Shown: positions 1 through 8,823, numbered from the stretch's first letter. The stretch: DNA of 46,091 bases from Candidatus Thorarchaeota archaeon (GCA_020348985.1 CP070761.1:1206448-1252538), one strand, 5' to 3'. The notes: generated by a model not told the origin, from the sequence alone. A program made the numbers and translations.

Positions 1-1163
1 TCAGTCCTTTTCCACTCTTCTTGGCCGACAGTATAGTAAAAGAGGGTCTTGCCTTGAATACCGTCGCCTCTGAGACATGTGTCAAAGAAGTCTGCATGAT
101 GATGCCAGTGATGCTTGATATCTTTCAGGTCACGATTGATTCGCTTGGGTCTCCGCCGGCCGATCTTGACCGGCTCTGCTGCACCGTGGTTCCAGTCACC
201 AAGAATCGCTATCATTGGATTCTCCAGATTCAGAAACTTGTTGATTACTGCTTCTCCATATCCTGAGTCGTACCAAGAGCAGATCGTATAGATGGGAATC
301 CCTGTGCGTCCCAGGGAGTTAGCATAGGGATAGAGCGATCTTGAAGCTAGGTCCAAACCTTCAGGTGTTGTGTCGTCGCTATAGTCATAGTCTTGCGTCA
401 AGTCATCTACGTATTGATTCTGAGCGTGCTCCTCTACCACAGCTCGGAGTTTGATTTCGTCAGGGTCTGAGTTGACAGGTGTGACACTCCTGAGCAAATA
501 GTAGTATAGAGGCCGTACTTCCTTGAATGCATGACTGCTGTTTAGATCAAGACTTCTTCCAAAGAAAGACCACATTTGCATGAAGCGCTGATCATAGACG
601 CCTCCGGGAAAGACAACGTCTGTATACGCGTCCCAAAATGAATGCAAAGGCATGCATGCACGAGTGGCAGAATGCCCCAGAGCGGCACAGAATTCTGAGG
701 TGCTGCCAACATACGAGACACCAAGAGGAATCACCTCACCATTCGACCAGGGTTGACGGACGATCCAATCAATTATCTCTCTTCCATCCTCAATCTCTGC
801 CTTTGAGAAAGGCCCTTCTGGTCTGTGTCCTGTACTTGCTCCAGTCCCTCGTACATCCACATGAATTGTGGCATAACCCCTGCTGGTAAGGACCTGCGGC
901 ACGGGCCGATTTCCAAACACCTCGTTCACAAACCATCCTAGCGGAGCACGGATTCTTCGCGTCCTCCAATATCGAGTCTGGAAAAGCGCAGCTGGGATTC
1001 TAGTTCCAGAATCCATTCCCTTAGGGAGACAATACGACACGGCAATCTCCACGCCATCCCTCATTGTGATGTACTCGGAATGGACAGTGAGACCTTTGTA
1101 CAGAATCTTCTCCTTATGATCTATGGATGGAAACGGAGTCTCTCTTGAACCATATTCATTCAT
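1..1163 (-). CDS. CocE/NonD-family alpha/beta hydrolase (X-Pro dipeptidyl-peptidase-like), 3' end beyond window
   Basis: I translated the reverse strand by hand. An open frame runs from ATG at 1163 to the left edge, giving 387 visible codons; an in-frame TAA lies nine codons upstream, so this ATG is the first possible Met. Family marks: MRDGVEIAVSY near the N-terminus, DVRGTGAS (oxyanion region), the nucleophile elbow GVSYVGS, WYDSGYGEA for the catalytic Asp region and GDWNHGAAE for the catalytic His. These match the CocE/NonD group, which includes cocaine esterase, X-Pro dipeptidyl peptidases and acylases. Members are serine hydrolases acting on esters or N-terminal X-Pro peptides; the substrate cannot be told here. 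No signal peptide is visible, so it is probably cytoplasmic. The C-terminal jelly-roll domain, if present, is outside the window. It is transcribed divergently from the gene at 1284. Confidence 0.88.
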   Translation of the reverse strand, partial: MNEYGSRETPFPSIDHKEKILYKGLTVHSEYITMRDGVEIAVSYCLPKGMDSGTRIPAALFQTRYWRTRRIRAPLGWFVNEVFGNRPVPQVLTSRGYATIHVDVRGTGASTGHRPEGPFSKAEIEDGREIIDWIVRQPWSNGEVIPLGVSYVGSTSEFCAALGHSATRACMPLHSFWDAYTDVVFPGGVYDQRFMQMWSFFGRSLDLNSSHAFKEVRPLYYYLLRSVTPVNSDPDEIKLRAVVEEHAQNQYVDDLTQDYDYSDDTTPEGLDLASRSLYPYANSLGRTGIPIYTICSWYDSGYGEAVINKFLNLENPMIAILGDWNHGAAEPVKIGRRRPKRINRDLKDIKHHWHHHADFFDTCLRGDGIQGKTLFYYTVGQEEWKRT

Positions 1164-1283
1164 TCTGTCTTCCGTCCTTCCACTGTGTTATGGCTTTGGT
1201 CGCACTTCGTCTTAAGTCTAGAGGCGCCGAGGGTTCACGTTCCACCCAAAAGATAAATCGAAGGATGTCCCCGAGCCAACGCG

Positions 1284-2321
1284 ATGCCAGAACCCTTCAA
1301 AGTCCTGCAAATCGGATTCGGCACCATTGGAGGTCCGATAGCTAAGGCGATAATCGAACGAGAGAATCTAGAGCTCATGGCCGTCATAGATGTAAATCCT
1401 GATCTTCATGGCAAGTCTGTTGAAGAAATCATGTCTATAGATTCTGAGACTTCAACGGTAATCCACAGCAGCATCGATGCTGCGCTTGGAAAAGACCAGA
1501 CTTCCCCTCCTGATGTTGCACTGGTCATGACACTCTCGGATTTGGAGAAAGTCAGCCCGACCATCATTCAGTGTCTGAGTGTCGGCATGCACGTAGTGTC
1601 TATCTGCGAGGAGTTGTCGTATCCTTTCGAACGACACCCTGAACTATCAAAGAAGATTGATGCTGTCGCACGGGATGCCGGCAAGGCCGTCTTGGGAACT
1701 GGAATCAATCCAGGATACCTCATGGACCTGCTTCCAATTGTGTCAACCGCACCACTTCAGCAGGTAGACACAATTCATGTGACCAGGGTTATTGACTCTG
1801 CAAAGAGACGCGCTTCTTTCCAGAAGAAGGTCGGAACGAGCATGTCAGAGGATGAGTTCAAAGTCGCGATCGAGAACAAGGTAATTACTGGGCATGTTGG
1901 ATTGGTCGAATCAATGCGAATGATCAGTGATGCACTTGGAATGGAGCTGGATCACTTTGAGGAGTTCCCTCCAGAGGCAATCATTGCCTCTGAAGAGACT
2001 GTAACCTCATTCGCCACTGTGGAAGCAGGAAAGGTATTGGGATTGAAGAGCAGAGGCATCGCGGAAAAGAATGGCAAGACTATCATTACTCTGGATTTCA
2101 TTGCACACGCCGGCGCTTCTCCGGAATTCGACGAGATTGAGATTGAAGGATATCCGAATCTAACACAGAGAATCGAAGGCGGTGTAATGGGGGATTATGG
2201 AACGGCAGCTATGGCGATGAACATGATTCCACTTGTCGCTCAGTCTCCTCCTGGCCTCTACACAATGAAAGACTTGCCCGTTCCTCGTAACACTCAAAGG
2301 TTCTGGAAGAACTCAGACTAG
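1284..2321 (+). CDS. NAD(P)-dependent oxidoreductase, 2,4-diaminopentanoate dehydrogenase / DapB-like
   Basis: 345 residues. The N-terminus has a Rossmann fold with the nucleotide motif GFGTIGGPIAKAI, followed by a DapB-type fold. The stretch GTGINPGYLMDLLP followed by HVTRVIDSAKRRASFQKKVG resembles 2,4-diaminopentanoate dehydrogenase, the NAD(P)-linked amine dehydrogenase of anaerobic ornithine fermentation, more than biosynthetic DapB, which is shorter (about 270 residues). The likely reaction is oxidative deamination of an amino acid or diamine, or the reverse. It lies 44 bp upstream of a class III aminotransferase on the same strand, so the two probably act on the same amine substrate. 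No other ornithine-pathway gene (aminomutase, OrtAB) is in view, so the substrate stays open. Family placement is fairly firm; substrate is inference. Confidence 0.8.
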   Translation: MPEPFKVLQIGFGTIGGPIAKAIIERENLELMAVIDVNPDLHGKSVEEIMSIDSETSTVIHSSIDAALGKDQTSPPDVALVMTLSDLEKVSPTIIQCLSVGMHVVSICEELSYPFERHPELSKKIDAVARDAGKAVLGTGINPGYLMDLLPIVSTAPLQQVDTIHVTRVIDSAKRRASFQKKVGTSMSEDEFKVAIENKVITGHVGLVESMRMISDALGMELDHFEEFPPEAIIASEETVTSFATVEAGKVLGLKSRGIAEKNGKTIITLDFIAHAGASPEFDEIEIEGYPNLTQRIEGGVMGDYGTAAMAMNMIPLVAQSPPGLYTMKDLPVPRNTQRFWKNSD

Positions 2322-2365
2322 TTGCTATAGAGATTCTTCTCCGAAAAGATAGGAGGCATTGAAAG

Positions 2366-3664
2366 ATGCTTGACAAGTACAAGAGTAGCTCCCCAAAATC
2401 CGGAAATCTTTGGAGGCGCGCACTACAGGTGTTTCCTGGAGGAGTCAACCACAACATCAGGACCTTTGGACTTGATAGTTGCGGCGCCTATCCTCCGTAT
2501 GTCTCAAAGGGCCAAGGGAGTCATATCTGGGACGTAGATGGAAACGAATACGTTGACTGGTGGATGACGCACTACGCGCAGATACTGGGTCACAATGATC
2601 CAAATGTGCGAAAAGCCTTGAAGGATCAGATTGAAAGAGGACTTCATTTTGGAGCACCGAACGAGAGTCAGGTCATTCTTGCTGAGAAGCTGGCCGAAGC
2701 AATCCCGTTCATGGAGAAGATGCGTTTCTGTTCTACTGGCGCAGAGTCGACTATGTACGCCGTCAGACTGGCACGTCTCTTCACAAAGAGGCGCCTTGTG
2801 GCCAAGACTCTAGGCGGTTGGCACGGCGGAAACGATTCTCTCGGATACCATCTCAAGCACCCATTCACCGACGCACCCTTCTTTGATGGAGTCTCATTCA
2901 ACTTCAATGATATAGATAGTTTCGACTCGCTCCTAGCTGAAAACGGAAATGAGTTGGCCGCAGTTGTCATTGAACCAGTCCAAGGAGCTGGAGGTGCGCT
3001 CGAACCTGAATCAGGATTCCTACCCTACATACGCGAAGAGACGGAGAAAAGGGGCATAATCCTGATCTATGACGAGATCATCTCCGGCTTTCGTTTTTGT
3101 TACGGCTCAGCCGGTGACAAGCTGTTTAGCACTGTTCCGGACATGATAACACTCGGAAAGATAGCTGGGGGCGGGATGCATCTTGGTGTGTATGGCGGGA
3201 GAGAGGACATCATGTCCTTGGCAACGCCAGGCATTGAGGGTGGAAGATGGGTCGGCGGAGGAACTTTCTCTAGCCATCCATTGGCCATGGCTGCGGGCTC
3301 AGTCACACTCGACGAACTCCGGTCTAGAAGAGACAAATACGATTCACTTAATCGAAAGGCAACTGACTTCAGGGCCAAGGTCAACGCGGTCTTTGATGGA
3401 CTGAGGGCAAGAGCGATATCGACTGGCTATGGTTCGTTGACTTACATCCATTGGCTTCACACTGACCTGGGAGAACCACCATTTACAGGAAGAGATCTTT
3501 CAGCCGCATCAGACCACGATACAATGGACAAGTTCCAAGGACTTCTGATGCAGGAGGGGATATTTGGATATCACGGACTTGGAGCATTGTCATTCTCTCA
3601 CTCAGATGATGACATAGGATCTACGCTTTCAGCGATAGAGTCTGTTAGCAAGAGTATGGTCTGA
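2366..3664 (+). CDS. Class III PLP aminotransferase, glutamate-1-semialdehyde aminomutase-like
   Basis: 432 residues. The start is fixed by a strong Shine-Dalgarno GGAGG at 2352-2356, nine bases before the ATG. Fold-type I features: FPGGVNHNIRTF at the N-terminus, CSTGAESTMYAVRLAR (phosphate/cofactor region), GGWHGGNDS, YDEIISGFR (the Asp that pairs with the pyridine nitrogen) and Lys265 in ITLGKIAGGG as the Schiff-base lysine. The overall pattern is that of HemL, but the neighbours are not heme genes and the preceding gene is an amine dehydrogenase-like enzyme. A catabolic aminotransferase or aminomutase working with its neighbour is therefore more likely than tetrapyrrole synthesis. It is the last gene of what looks like a two-gene operon; the next gene follows after about 120 bp. 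Confidence 0.85.
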   Translation: MLDKYKSSSPKSGNLWRRALQVFPGGVNHNIRTFGLDSCGAYPPYVSKGQGSHIWDVDGNEYVDWWMTHYAQILGHNDPNVRKALKDQIERGLHFGAPNESQVILAEKLAEAIPFMEKMRFCSTGAESTMYAVRLARLFTKRRLVAKTLGGWHGGNDSLGYHLKHPFTDAPFFDGVSFNFNDIDSFDSLLAENGNELAAVVIEPVQGAGGALEPESGFLPYIREETEKRGIILIYDEIISGFRFCYGSAGDKLFSTVPDMITLGKIAGGGMHLGVYGGREDIMSLATPGIEGGRWVGGGTFSSHPLAMAAGSVTLDELRSRRDKYDSLNRKATDFRAKVNAVFDGLRARAISTGYGSLTYIHWLHTDLGEPPFTGRDLSAASDHDTMDKFQGLLMQEGIFGYHGLGALSFSHSDDDIGSTLSAIESVSKSMV

Positions 3665-3785
3665 AGTAGAGACATAGCTCACTCAGTTTGAGCCATAGCC
3701 TTAATTCGCTCGACAACTTCCATCAAATCCATATTGCAGCGATGAATTGAATCTCAATGCCTGTGAAAGATTGGAATGGACGACA

Positions 3786-5060
3786 ATGCAGCATGAAACT
3801 GTGAAGGCCAAGTCGCTTCTATCAAAGCCCATAGTGGCTGACGCATGGTTTCATGTCAACCGATCGATGAATGCCTACCGAGGGTGTGAGCACGGCTGTG
3901 TCTACTGTGACGGGATGGCTGAACACTATCATGTTGACAATTTCACCACACACATTAGAATCAAGGAGAACGCCGCAAAGGTACTGAGACGTGAACTGAA
4001 GAAGGATGGATATACATCTCAAACAGAGCTAGAGACCGAGACACTTTGGAGGTTCATGGACCCCGAAGATGCCAAGAGGATGGCTCTCAGAGTCCCCAGA
4101 AAGAAGGTCATTGGCGTCTGTGGAGGAGTCTCTGACGGCTATCAGCCAGCAGAGAAAGAACACAAGATAACTCGTCAGGTCTTGGAGACTCTGCTCGACT
4201 TCCGAATGCCAGTTTTTGTCTTGACAAAGTCAGATTTGGTCCTTAGAGACCTCGATCTTCTGAAAGAGATAAACGAGAGTGCATTTGCCAACATCATGTT
4301 CACGATTACTCTCAGTGACGAAAAGCAAAGAGGGATATTCGAGCCAAAGGCATCGTCAACTCCCGAAAGGTTTGCGGCGCTGAAAGAAATCCGTAAAGCA
4401 GGACTGCCCGGCGGTGTCATGGCCACTCCGATCATACCGACAATTGGAGACAATCTGGAGAACATGACTGCTCTTGCAAAGGAAGCAAAGAGAGCAAAGG
4501 CCGAGTTCATTCAATTTGGTGGAATGACTCTCAAGCCAGGGCGGCAAAAGGGGTACTTCCTTCGAGTTATCAAGAGGAGATTCCCAGACAAGCTTTCAGA
4601 GATCTCCAATATCTACGCTAACAACAACAAGTACGGAACTCCCGACTGGAAACGGCTGCCTGTCAATGTCATGCTTCGTGGCTACAAGGTCTGCAGATCG
4701 GTTGGGATTCGAGACCGGTCTGTCCGCAACAAGCTAAAGAGCGAACCAGACTCAAATAATGCCGTTCTGGGAGTACTTCTTGACATCGAGTTCTACATGA
4801 GATACATGCTGGGAATGCCTTGGAACAAAATCAGGCCGTTTCATGAACTGTCAGCGCGGATTGAACGTGGAATTGAGGACCTGGTAGAACTTCGCAGAGA
4901 GGGACAGTTGAAGAGTCGCCTTCTTATCACTGACAGAATGGTTTCAATTGTGGAGGAGATCATGGACACTGGTTCCTGCAGATACATACAGGATCTCGTT
5001 CAGAAGACGGACTCAAAGGTTGCTGGCGAGACTGTCTTTGTCGCGTTCCCAGATGAATAA
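3786..5060 (+). CDS. SPL-family radical SAM protein (COG1533-like), copy 1
   Basis: 424 residues from ATG 3786. A TTG at 3747 would add 13 residues, but the family usually begins just before the KSLLSKP stretch seen here. The radical SAM cluster motif CX3CX2C is Cys34, Cys38 and Cys41 in YRGCEHGCVYC. GGVSDGYQPAEKEHKITR, LTKSDLVLRDLDLL and GGVMATPIIPTIGD are typical of the spore photoproduct lyase-like family. Members bind a [4Fe-4S] cluster and cleave S-adenosylmethionine; most archaeal ones have no known substrate, and a DNA-repair role should not be assumed. A paralogue with the same motif order lies at 6267-7109. It ends 26 bp from the end of the convergent zinc-ribbon gene. Confidence 0.87.
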   Translation: MQHETVKAKSLLSKPIVADAWFHVNRSMNAYRGCEHGCVYCDGMAEHYHVDNFTTHIRIKENAAKVLRRELKKDGYTSQTELETETLWRFMDPEDAKRMALRVPRKKVIGVCGGVSDGYQPAEKEHKITRQVLETLLDFRMPVFVLTKSDLVLRDLDLLKEINESAFANIMFTITLSDEKQRGIFEPKASSTPERFAALKEIRKAGLPGGVMATPIIPTIGDNLENMTALAKEAKRAKAEFIQFGGMTLKPGRQKGYFLRVIKRRFPDKLSEISNIYANNNKYGTPDWKRLPVNVMLRGYKVCRSVGIRDRSVRNKLKSEPDSNNAVLGVLLDIEFYMRYMLGMPWNKIRPFHELSARIERGIEDLVELRREGQLKSRLLITDRMVSIVEEIMDTGSCRYIQDLVQKTDSKVAGETVFVAFPDE

Positions 5061-5086
5061 GGTTCACTTCTCTGAGAGAGAATCTC

Positions 5087-5335
5087 TTACTTCCAGGCCG
5101 GCATCTTTGCCATGTACTCGTCTGTCTTCTCTTCAGCGATAGACCGATCGATGTTCTCTCTTGACATCCAGAATCGCACCATTTGCTCTCTTACGACATT
5201 CCGTTCCTTGAGACTGCCATCTTCGTTGCTGCAATAGACACAGCTCTTGTTGCCAACTTTCTGGCCACCATACTCCTCTGGCTTGGTCATCGTCATTCCG
5301 CATGAAATGCAAGCTTTCGTCAAATGATTCACCAT
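5087..5335 (-). CDS. Small putative zinc-ribbon protein (zf-ribbon_2 type)
   Basis: 82 residues from ATG 5335; a TTG at 5350 would add five. Two CxxC knuckles (Cys9/Cys12 in CISCGM and Cys32/Cys35 in CVYC) form a zinc ribbon. After it comes a helical tail, FWMSRENIDR then DEYMAKMPAWK, which is the hallmark of the Pfam 'putative zinc ribbon' family found in many bacteria and archaea, often near regulators. The biochemical role is unknown. It is divergent from the PadR-type gene at 5409 and shares a short 73-bp intergenic region with it, which suggests linked regulation. A CTTATC-like box about 22 bases upstream of ATG 5335 on this strand would fit a leaderless transcript. Confidence 0.8.
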   Translation of the reverse strand: MVNHLTKACISCGMTMTKPEEYGGQKVGNKSCVYCSNEDGSLKERNVVREQMVRFWMSRENIDRSIAEEKTDEYMAKMPAWK

Positions 5336-5380
5336 CAGCGAGTTGTTCAAATCTGTAGATAAGGAGCTATCCGGAAAAAC

Positions 5381-5389
5381 CTATAGGCA
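5381..5389 (+). promoter_or_regulatory. Candidate TATA box for leaderless PadR-type gene
   Basis: CTATAGG preceded by a purine/A-rich GGAAAAAC stretch resembles an archaeal BRE-TATA element. Its centre lies about 25 bases before ATG 5409, the spacing expected if transcription starts at the ATG itself. No Shine-Dalgarno is visible there, which agrees with a leaderless mRNA. Judged by eye only. Confidence 0.4.
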
Positions 5390-5408
5390 TAAGTGCAAAT
5401 AGCTCCAT

Positions 5409-6266
5409 ATGCCTTCGCGAGACCAGGTCCGAGACCAGATCATGATGATGCTTGACAGAGCGCCGTGTCACGGATATGAGCTGAGACGTCAGCTGATACC
5501 GACAGTCGGTGACGTAGAAATCACCAAGCTCTATCGAATTCTTCGTGACATGGAGAAGGAAGGTCTGGTTAACAGTGAGGAGTTCAAGGGTCCTCACGGA
5601 CCCAAGAGACGAGTATACACCGTCGGGCCAACAGGAGAAAGGCGTCTCCAGACAATGCTTGGGGAGGCAATCGGTGTAGTCCTTCATTTCTACGACGCAT
5701 TCAGACACTTCTCAATGATCGAAGAGTTCGGAAAGGCTGAGTCGATGCAGTTTGAGGTGCCGGACGGCAAGGTCCTTGTGAGCATCCTATCTCCACTCAT
5801 GTACCGTGAAACGGGAACGGTTCAGATTCTTGAGCAATGGGGAGAAACGAGACCGTTACACGTCTTGGGCGATTCTGGAATCTGGGAGCAGAAGAAGGCG
5901 AAGTTTGAGCGAGTTGAAGGACTTCCATGGAATGTCTCATCCAAGAGCACACAGTTCAAAGAGTTCTGGATTCTGGGTACCCCGCCTAGGTCTCTCCTGC
6001 CACGGACTATCATGGAGGCCAAGCGGATTCTCGAGCCCGAGGGAATTCTGAGAATGATTGCACCGTTTGCATTCTTTGATGAACCATCCGCCCCGTCGCT
6101 TGAATCATTCATTCGCGTGTCTGCAACTCATAGATTCCCCGAGTTGGGAGTAGTCGAAGGGCAGGAGATCTGTAACGTCTTCGAACAGCTCTTTGAGAAA
6201 TGGGGGACGATCAAATTCCGACCGGGCATGGTCGAGTTCTGGGGAATGAAACAGCCAGCTGATTAG
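5409..6266 (+). CDS. PadR-family winged-helix regulator fused to a methyltransferase-like domain
   Basis: 285 residues. Residues 1 to about 80 form a PadR-type winged helix: HGYELRRQL, TKLYRILRDMEKEGLV, then KRRVYTVGPTGERRL. Residues from about 105 onward resemble the second half of a class I SAM methyltransferase, with TIMEAKRILEPEGILRMIAP corresponding to the strand-5 'EA.R.LKPGG' region. I do not see a clear glycine-rich motif I (ExGxGxG), so the domain may be degenerate and act as a sensor. The stop codon abuts the GTG start of the radical SAM gene at 6267, which indicates translational coupling. It probably regulates its own cluster, perhaps including the divergent zinc-ribbon gene. The PadR call is firm; the methyltransferase call is moderate. 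Confidence 0.78.
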   Translation: MPSRDQVRDQIMMMLDRAPCHGYELRRQLIPTVGDVEITKLYRILRDMEKEGLVNSEEFKGPHGPKRRVYTVGPTGERRLQTMLGEAIGVVLHFYDAFRHFSMIEEFGKAESMQFEVPDGKVLVSILSPLMYRETGTVQILEQWGETRPLHVLGDSGIWEQKKAKFERVEGLPWNVSSKSTQFKEFWILGTPPRSLLPRTIMEAKRILEPEGILRMIAPFAFFDEPSAPSLESFIRVSATHRFPELGVVEGQEICNVFEQLFEKWGTIKFRPGMVEFWGMKQPAD

Positions 6267-7109
6267 GTGGGATGGTGTTTGCCTGGCAAGGTCAGTGTTC
6301 AAGAAGTTGAAGCAAAGAGCATCATGAATCGTAGCAGAATTCCCACAGTGGACTATGCAATCAATCCTTACACGGGATGCCAACATGGTTGTGTATACTG
6401 CTATGCGCGATTCATGAAACGGTATACTGGTCACATCAATGATGAATGGGGTAGTTTTGTTGACGTCAAGATCAATGGCCCGACTCTGCTTGAGCGGCAA
6501 CTAGGTAGAAGAAGAGAATCGTCAAGAGACAGGGTTGTTCTTTCAACTGTAACGGACCCATACCAGCCACAAGAACGGGAATACGAGATAACGCGGAGAT
6601 GCTTGGAAATTCTTGGGAGATACGACTTTCCGACATCTATCTTGACGAAGTCTGATCTGGTAATGCGTGACGAGGACTTGTTGAGTCAGATTCCTGAGGC
6701 TGAAGTGGGTGCGACGATAATCACTTTGGATGAACGTGTTCGCCGGGTCTTCGAGGCAGGTGCTACTCCTTCTGAACGAAGAGTCAATGCCCTTCGAAGA
6801 TTCTCACAGGCAGGCATACAGACCTATGCGTTTCTCGGCCCGATTATCCCAATCCTAAGCACTCCTTCACTTGATGACCTCATTAGGATGCTTGGGGACA
6901 TTGGAGTATCACACGTCCTCATCGACAGACTCAACATCAAGTATGGAAACAAGCCTCTTGTTGAGAAAGCATTGACCACGCACTTCCCAACGCAGGCACA
7001 GGAAGTACTGTATGCACTCCAGCCGTCAAGCATTTACTACATGGATCTCAAAGACATGATTGAGGATCTTTGCATGACTTATGGTGTGAAGCCGGACATT
7101 ATCTTCTAG
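6267..7109 (+). CDS. SPL-family radical SAM protein (COG1533-like), copy 2
   Basis: 280 residues from GTG 6267, which immediately follows the TAG of the preceding gene. A TTG at 6279 is an alternative start, since the family usually begins close to the KVSVQEVEAKS stretch. The cluster-binding CX3CX2C is Cys38, Cys42 and Cys45 in TGCQHGCVYCYARFMKR. STVTDPYQPQEREYEITR, LTKSDLVMRDEDLL and FLGPIIPILSTPS parallel the copy at 3786-5060, but this one is about 145 residues shorter and lacks the long C-terminal extension. The gene is coupled to the PadR-methyltransferase fusion. The substrate is unknown. Confidence 0.86.
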   Translation: MGWCLPGKVSVQEVEAKSIMNRSRIPTVDYAINPYTGCQHGCVYCYARFMKRYTGHINDEWGSFVDVKINGPTLLERQLGRRRESSRDRVVLSTVTDPYQPQEREYEITRRCLEILGRYDFPTSILTKSDLVMRDEDLLSQIPEAEVGATIITLDERVRRVFEAGATPSERRVNALRRFSQAGIQTYAFLGPIIPILSTPSLDDLIRMLGDIGVSHVLIDRLNIKYGNKPLVEKALTTHFPTQAQEVLYALQPSSIYYMDLKDMIEDLCMTYGVKPDIIF

Positions 7110-7185
7110 TTGGACGATTTCCTCAATGTGACCGCTTATTACCAAAGCAAAGAAGTCTTGACAGTCTAGTGTTGGAGGAATCTGA

Positions 7186-8037
7186 ATGGCTATCAGACCT
7201 GCAAAGAGAGTTTCGAGAAGCAACCCCACAATGGAAGGAGCAGGTGTCCGCCTGAAACGAGTTTTTGGATACTACGATGTACCCCACCTCGATCCGTTTC
7301 TTCTTTTGGATCACTTTGGTTCGGAGAATCCTGATGATTACCTAGCTGGTTTTCCCTGGCACCCCCACAGAGGCATCGAGACAATAACCCTGATGCTCAA
7401 CGGAGAGGTCGAGCATGGTGACAGTCTTGGTAATGGCGGAGTCATTGGTTCTTGTGATTGTCAGTGGATGACAGCGGGAAGCGGCATCATTCATCAGGAG
7501 ATGCCCAAGCGGACTGAGGGACTGATGAGAGGCTTTCAGCTCTGGGCAAACCTACCGGCTTCACATAAGATGATGGAGCCACGATATCGAGACGTAAGGA
7601 AGGAAAACATACCGAACGTCTCACCAGACAAAGGTGTAAGCCTGGACGTAATCTGCGGAGAGCTCGAAGGAACCTCGGGTCCCGTGAAAGACATTGTGAC
7701 TGATCCTGAGTACTTCAATGTGAGAATGGATGCCTCTACCGAATTCATTCACAACGTGGACGCTGACCACAATGTCTTCGCGTTCGTCTACGAAGGAGAC
7801 GCCTTCTTTGGACCTAACGGAGAAACTCGAGCGGAGGCTGATCAATTGGTCCTTTTTGATGAAGGAGACGAGGTATACATCAAGGCAGGCAGCAGCGATT
7901 TGAGATTCCTGCTTGTCTCCGGTAAGCCGATTGGCGAACCGGTTGCATGGCGAGGTCCTATTGTAATGAACACGAACGAGGAGCTTCGTATTGCTTTCTC
8001 GGAGTACAGGGATGGCACCTTCATCAAACACAAATAA
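7186..8037 (+). CDS. Pirin family protein
   Basis: 283 residues. The start is supported by GGAGG at 7174-7178, seven bases before the ATG. This is a bicupin of the pirin family: the metal-binding residues are His59 and His61 in WHPHRGIET and His103 and Glu105 in GIIHQEM. Pirins bind one iron; some are quercetin dioxygenases and others act as redox-sensitive regulators. The physiological role here cannot be read from the sequence. The length matches typical pirins (about 280-300). It follows the radical SAM gene by 76 bp on the same strand. Confidence 0.92.
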   Translation: MAIRPAKRVSRSNPTMEGAGVRLKRVFGYYDVPHLDPFLLLDHFGSENPDDYLAGFPWHPHRGIETITLMLNGEVEHGDSLGNGGVIGSCDCQWMTAGSGIIHQEMPKRTEGLMRGFQLWANLPASHKMMEPRYRDVRKENIPNVSPDKGVSLDVICGELEGTSGPVKDIVTDPEYFNVRMDASTEFIHNVDADHNVFAFVYEGDAFFGPNGETRAEADQLVLFDEGDEVYIKAGSSDLRFLLVSGKPIGEPVAWRGPIVMNTNEELRIAFSEYRDGTFIKHK

Positions 8038-8388
8038 CTGGTCAACCGCGCACCCGGATGGAGATACCTCTCGCTGCTATACACAGCTACTGCAAATACA
8101 CCCAGTGTGGAAACACGGAACCGAGAAACATAGGAATGCAGGTCAACTGCATTGCTGAGATTATTCCTCCAGGTGATCCCTTCTACCGCTATATGCGAAT
8201 CATGTTGTACCTTTATGGAAGACGGTATCTCGATTTATGAGAGGCGATTTATCCTTGTGCCTACAAGCTCTGGATATCAGAAGTGAAGGAGAAGTCGCTG
8301 ACTCACAGAGAAGGTTTCTATTGACGCAAGTTGATTGCTCTGAGACTAACTGATTTGGTGATTACTAGAAAGGATCTTCTCGAGTGAG
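8038..8388. other. 351-bp stretch with no well-supported gene
   Basis: Between pirin and the PNPOx-like gene. A 60-codon frame starts at ATG 8058 and ends at 8240. It begins MEIPLAAIHSY and has two cysteines (YCKYTQCGN), but there is no Shine-Dalgarno and no family resemblance, so I do not call it a gene. Two ATTTAT-containing boxes near 8232-8238 and 8247-8253 could be TATA elements for the downstream gene, although they are more than 130 bases from its ATG. Confidence 0.4.
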
Positions 8389-8823
8389 ATGAAGGAATAT
8401 CCCGAGTCAATCAATCTTGAGGACGTATGGAAACTCTTCAAGGGCTTTCCATTGATTCACTTTGCGACAGTGGACAATGAACAACCCAGAGTCAGAACGA
8501 TGGCTCTAATTGAGCAGGCAGACAGGCTTTGGATAGCCACTAAGACCTCTTGGGCCAAGGTCGAACAGCTGAAGGCAAACAGCAACGCAGAATTCGTGAT
8601 GGGCACTCAAGCTGATGGAAAACCAGGCTGTCTTCGAGTCACTGTTATCACGCGGATTGAAAATGACAAAGATACGAAAAGAATCTTCTCAGAGTATATT
8701 CCATGGTTTGAATCGTATTGGGATTCACATAGAGATCCTGAGTTTACCCTTGTTGAGTTGCTCCCACAGCATATCCGTTATGACAACCCAGAGGATGGTT
8801 TGAAGTACACAGTGAAGCTATAG
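8389..8823 (+). CDS. Pyridoxamine 5'-phosphate oxidase-family (split-barrel FMN) protein
   Basis: 144 residues. The pattern LIHFATVDNEQPRVRTMALIEQADRLWIATKTSWAKVEQLKAN matches the FMN-binding split beta-barrel fold: strand, turn, RxR, strand, then a helix. Small single-domain members bind FMN, F420 or heme and are usually general flavoproteins rather than true PdxH; the typical length is 130-160. The function beyond flavin or F420 binding is not predictable. It stands alone in front of the SWIM gene on the other strand, with 55 bp between the two 3' ends. Confidence 0.82.
   Translation: MKEYPESINLEDVWKLFKGFPLIHFATVDNEQPRVRTMALIEQADRLWIATKTSWAKVEQLKANSNAEFVMGTQADGKPGCLRVTVITRIENDKDTKRIFSEYIPWFESYWDSHRDPEFTLVELLPQHIRYDNPEDGLKYTVKL

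Noticed and set aside
2366..3664. Heme pathway glutamate-1-semialdehyde aminomutase
   Set aside because: Similar fold and PLP motif, but the neighbours are amine metabolism rather than tetrapyrrole genes.
3786..5060. True spore photoproduct lyase
   Set aside because: The radical SAM motifs match the wider COG1533 group, but this is not a spore former and no DNA-lesion evidence exists.
8058..8240. 60-codon frame with YCKYTQCGN
   Set aside because: No Shine-Dalgarno, no clear promoter, no recognisable pattern; kept only as a note in the gap entry.
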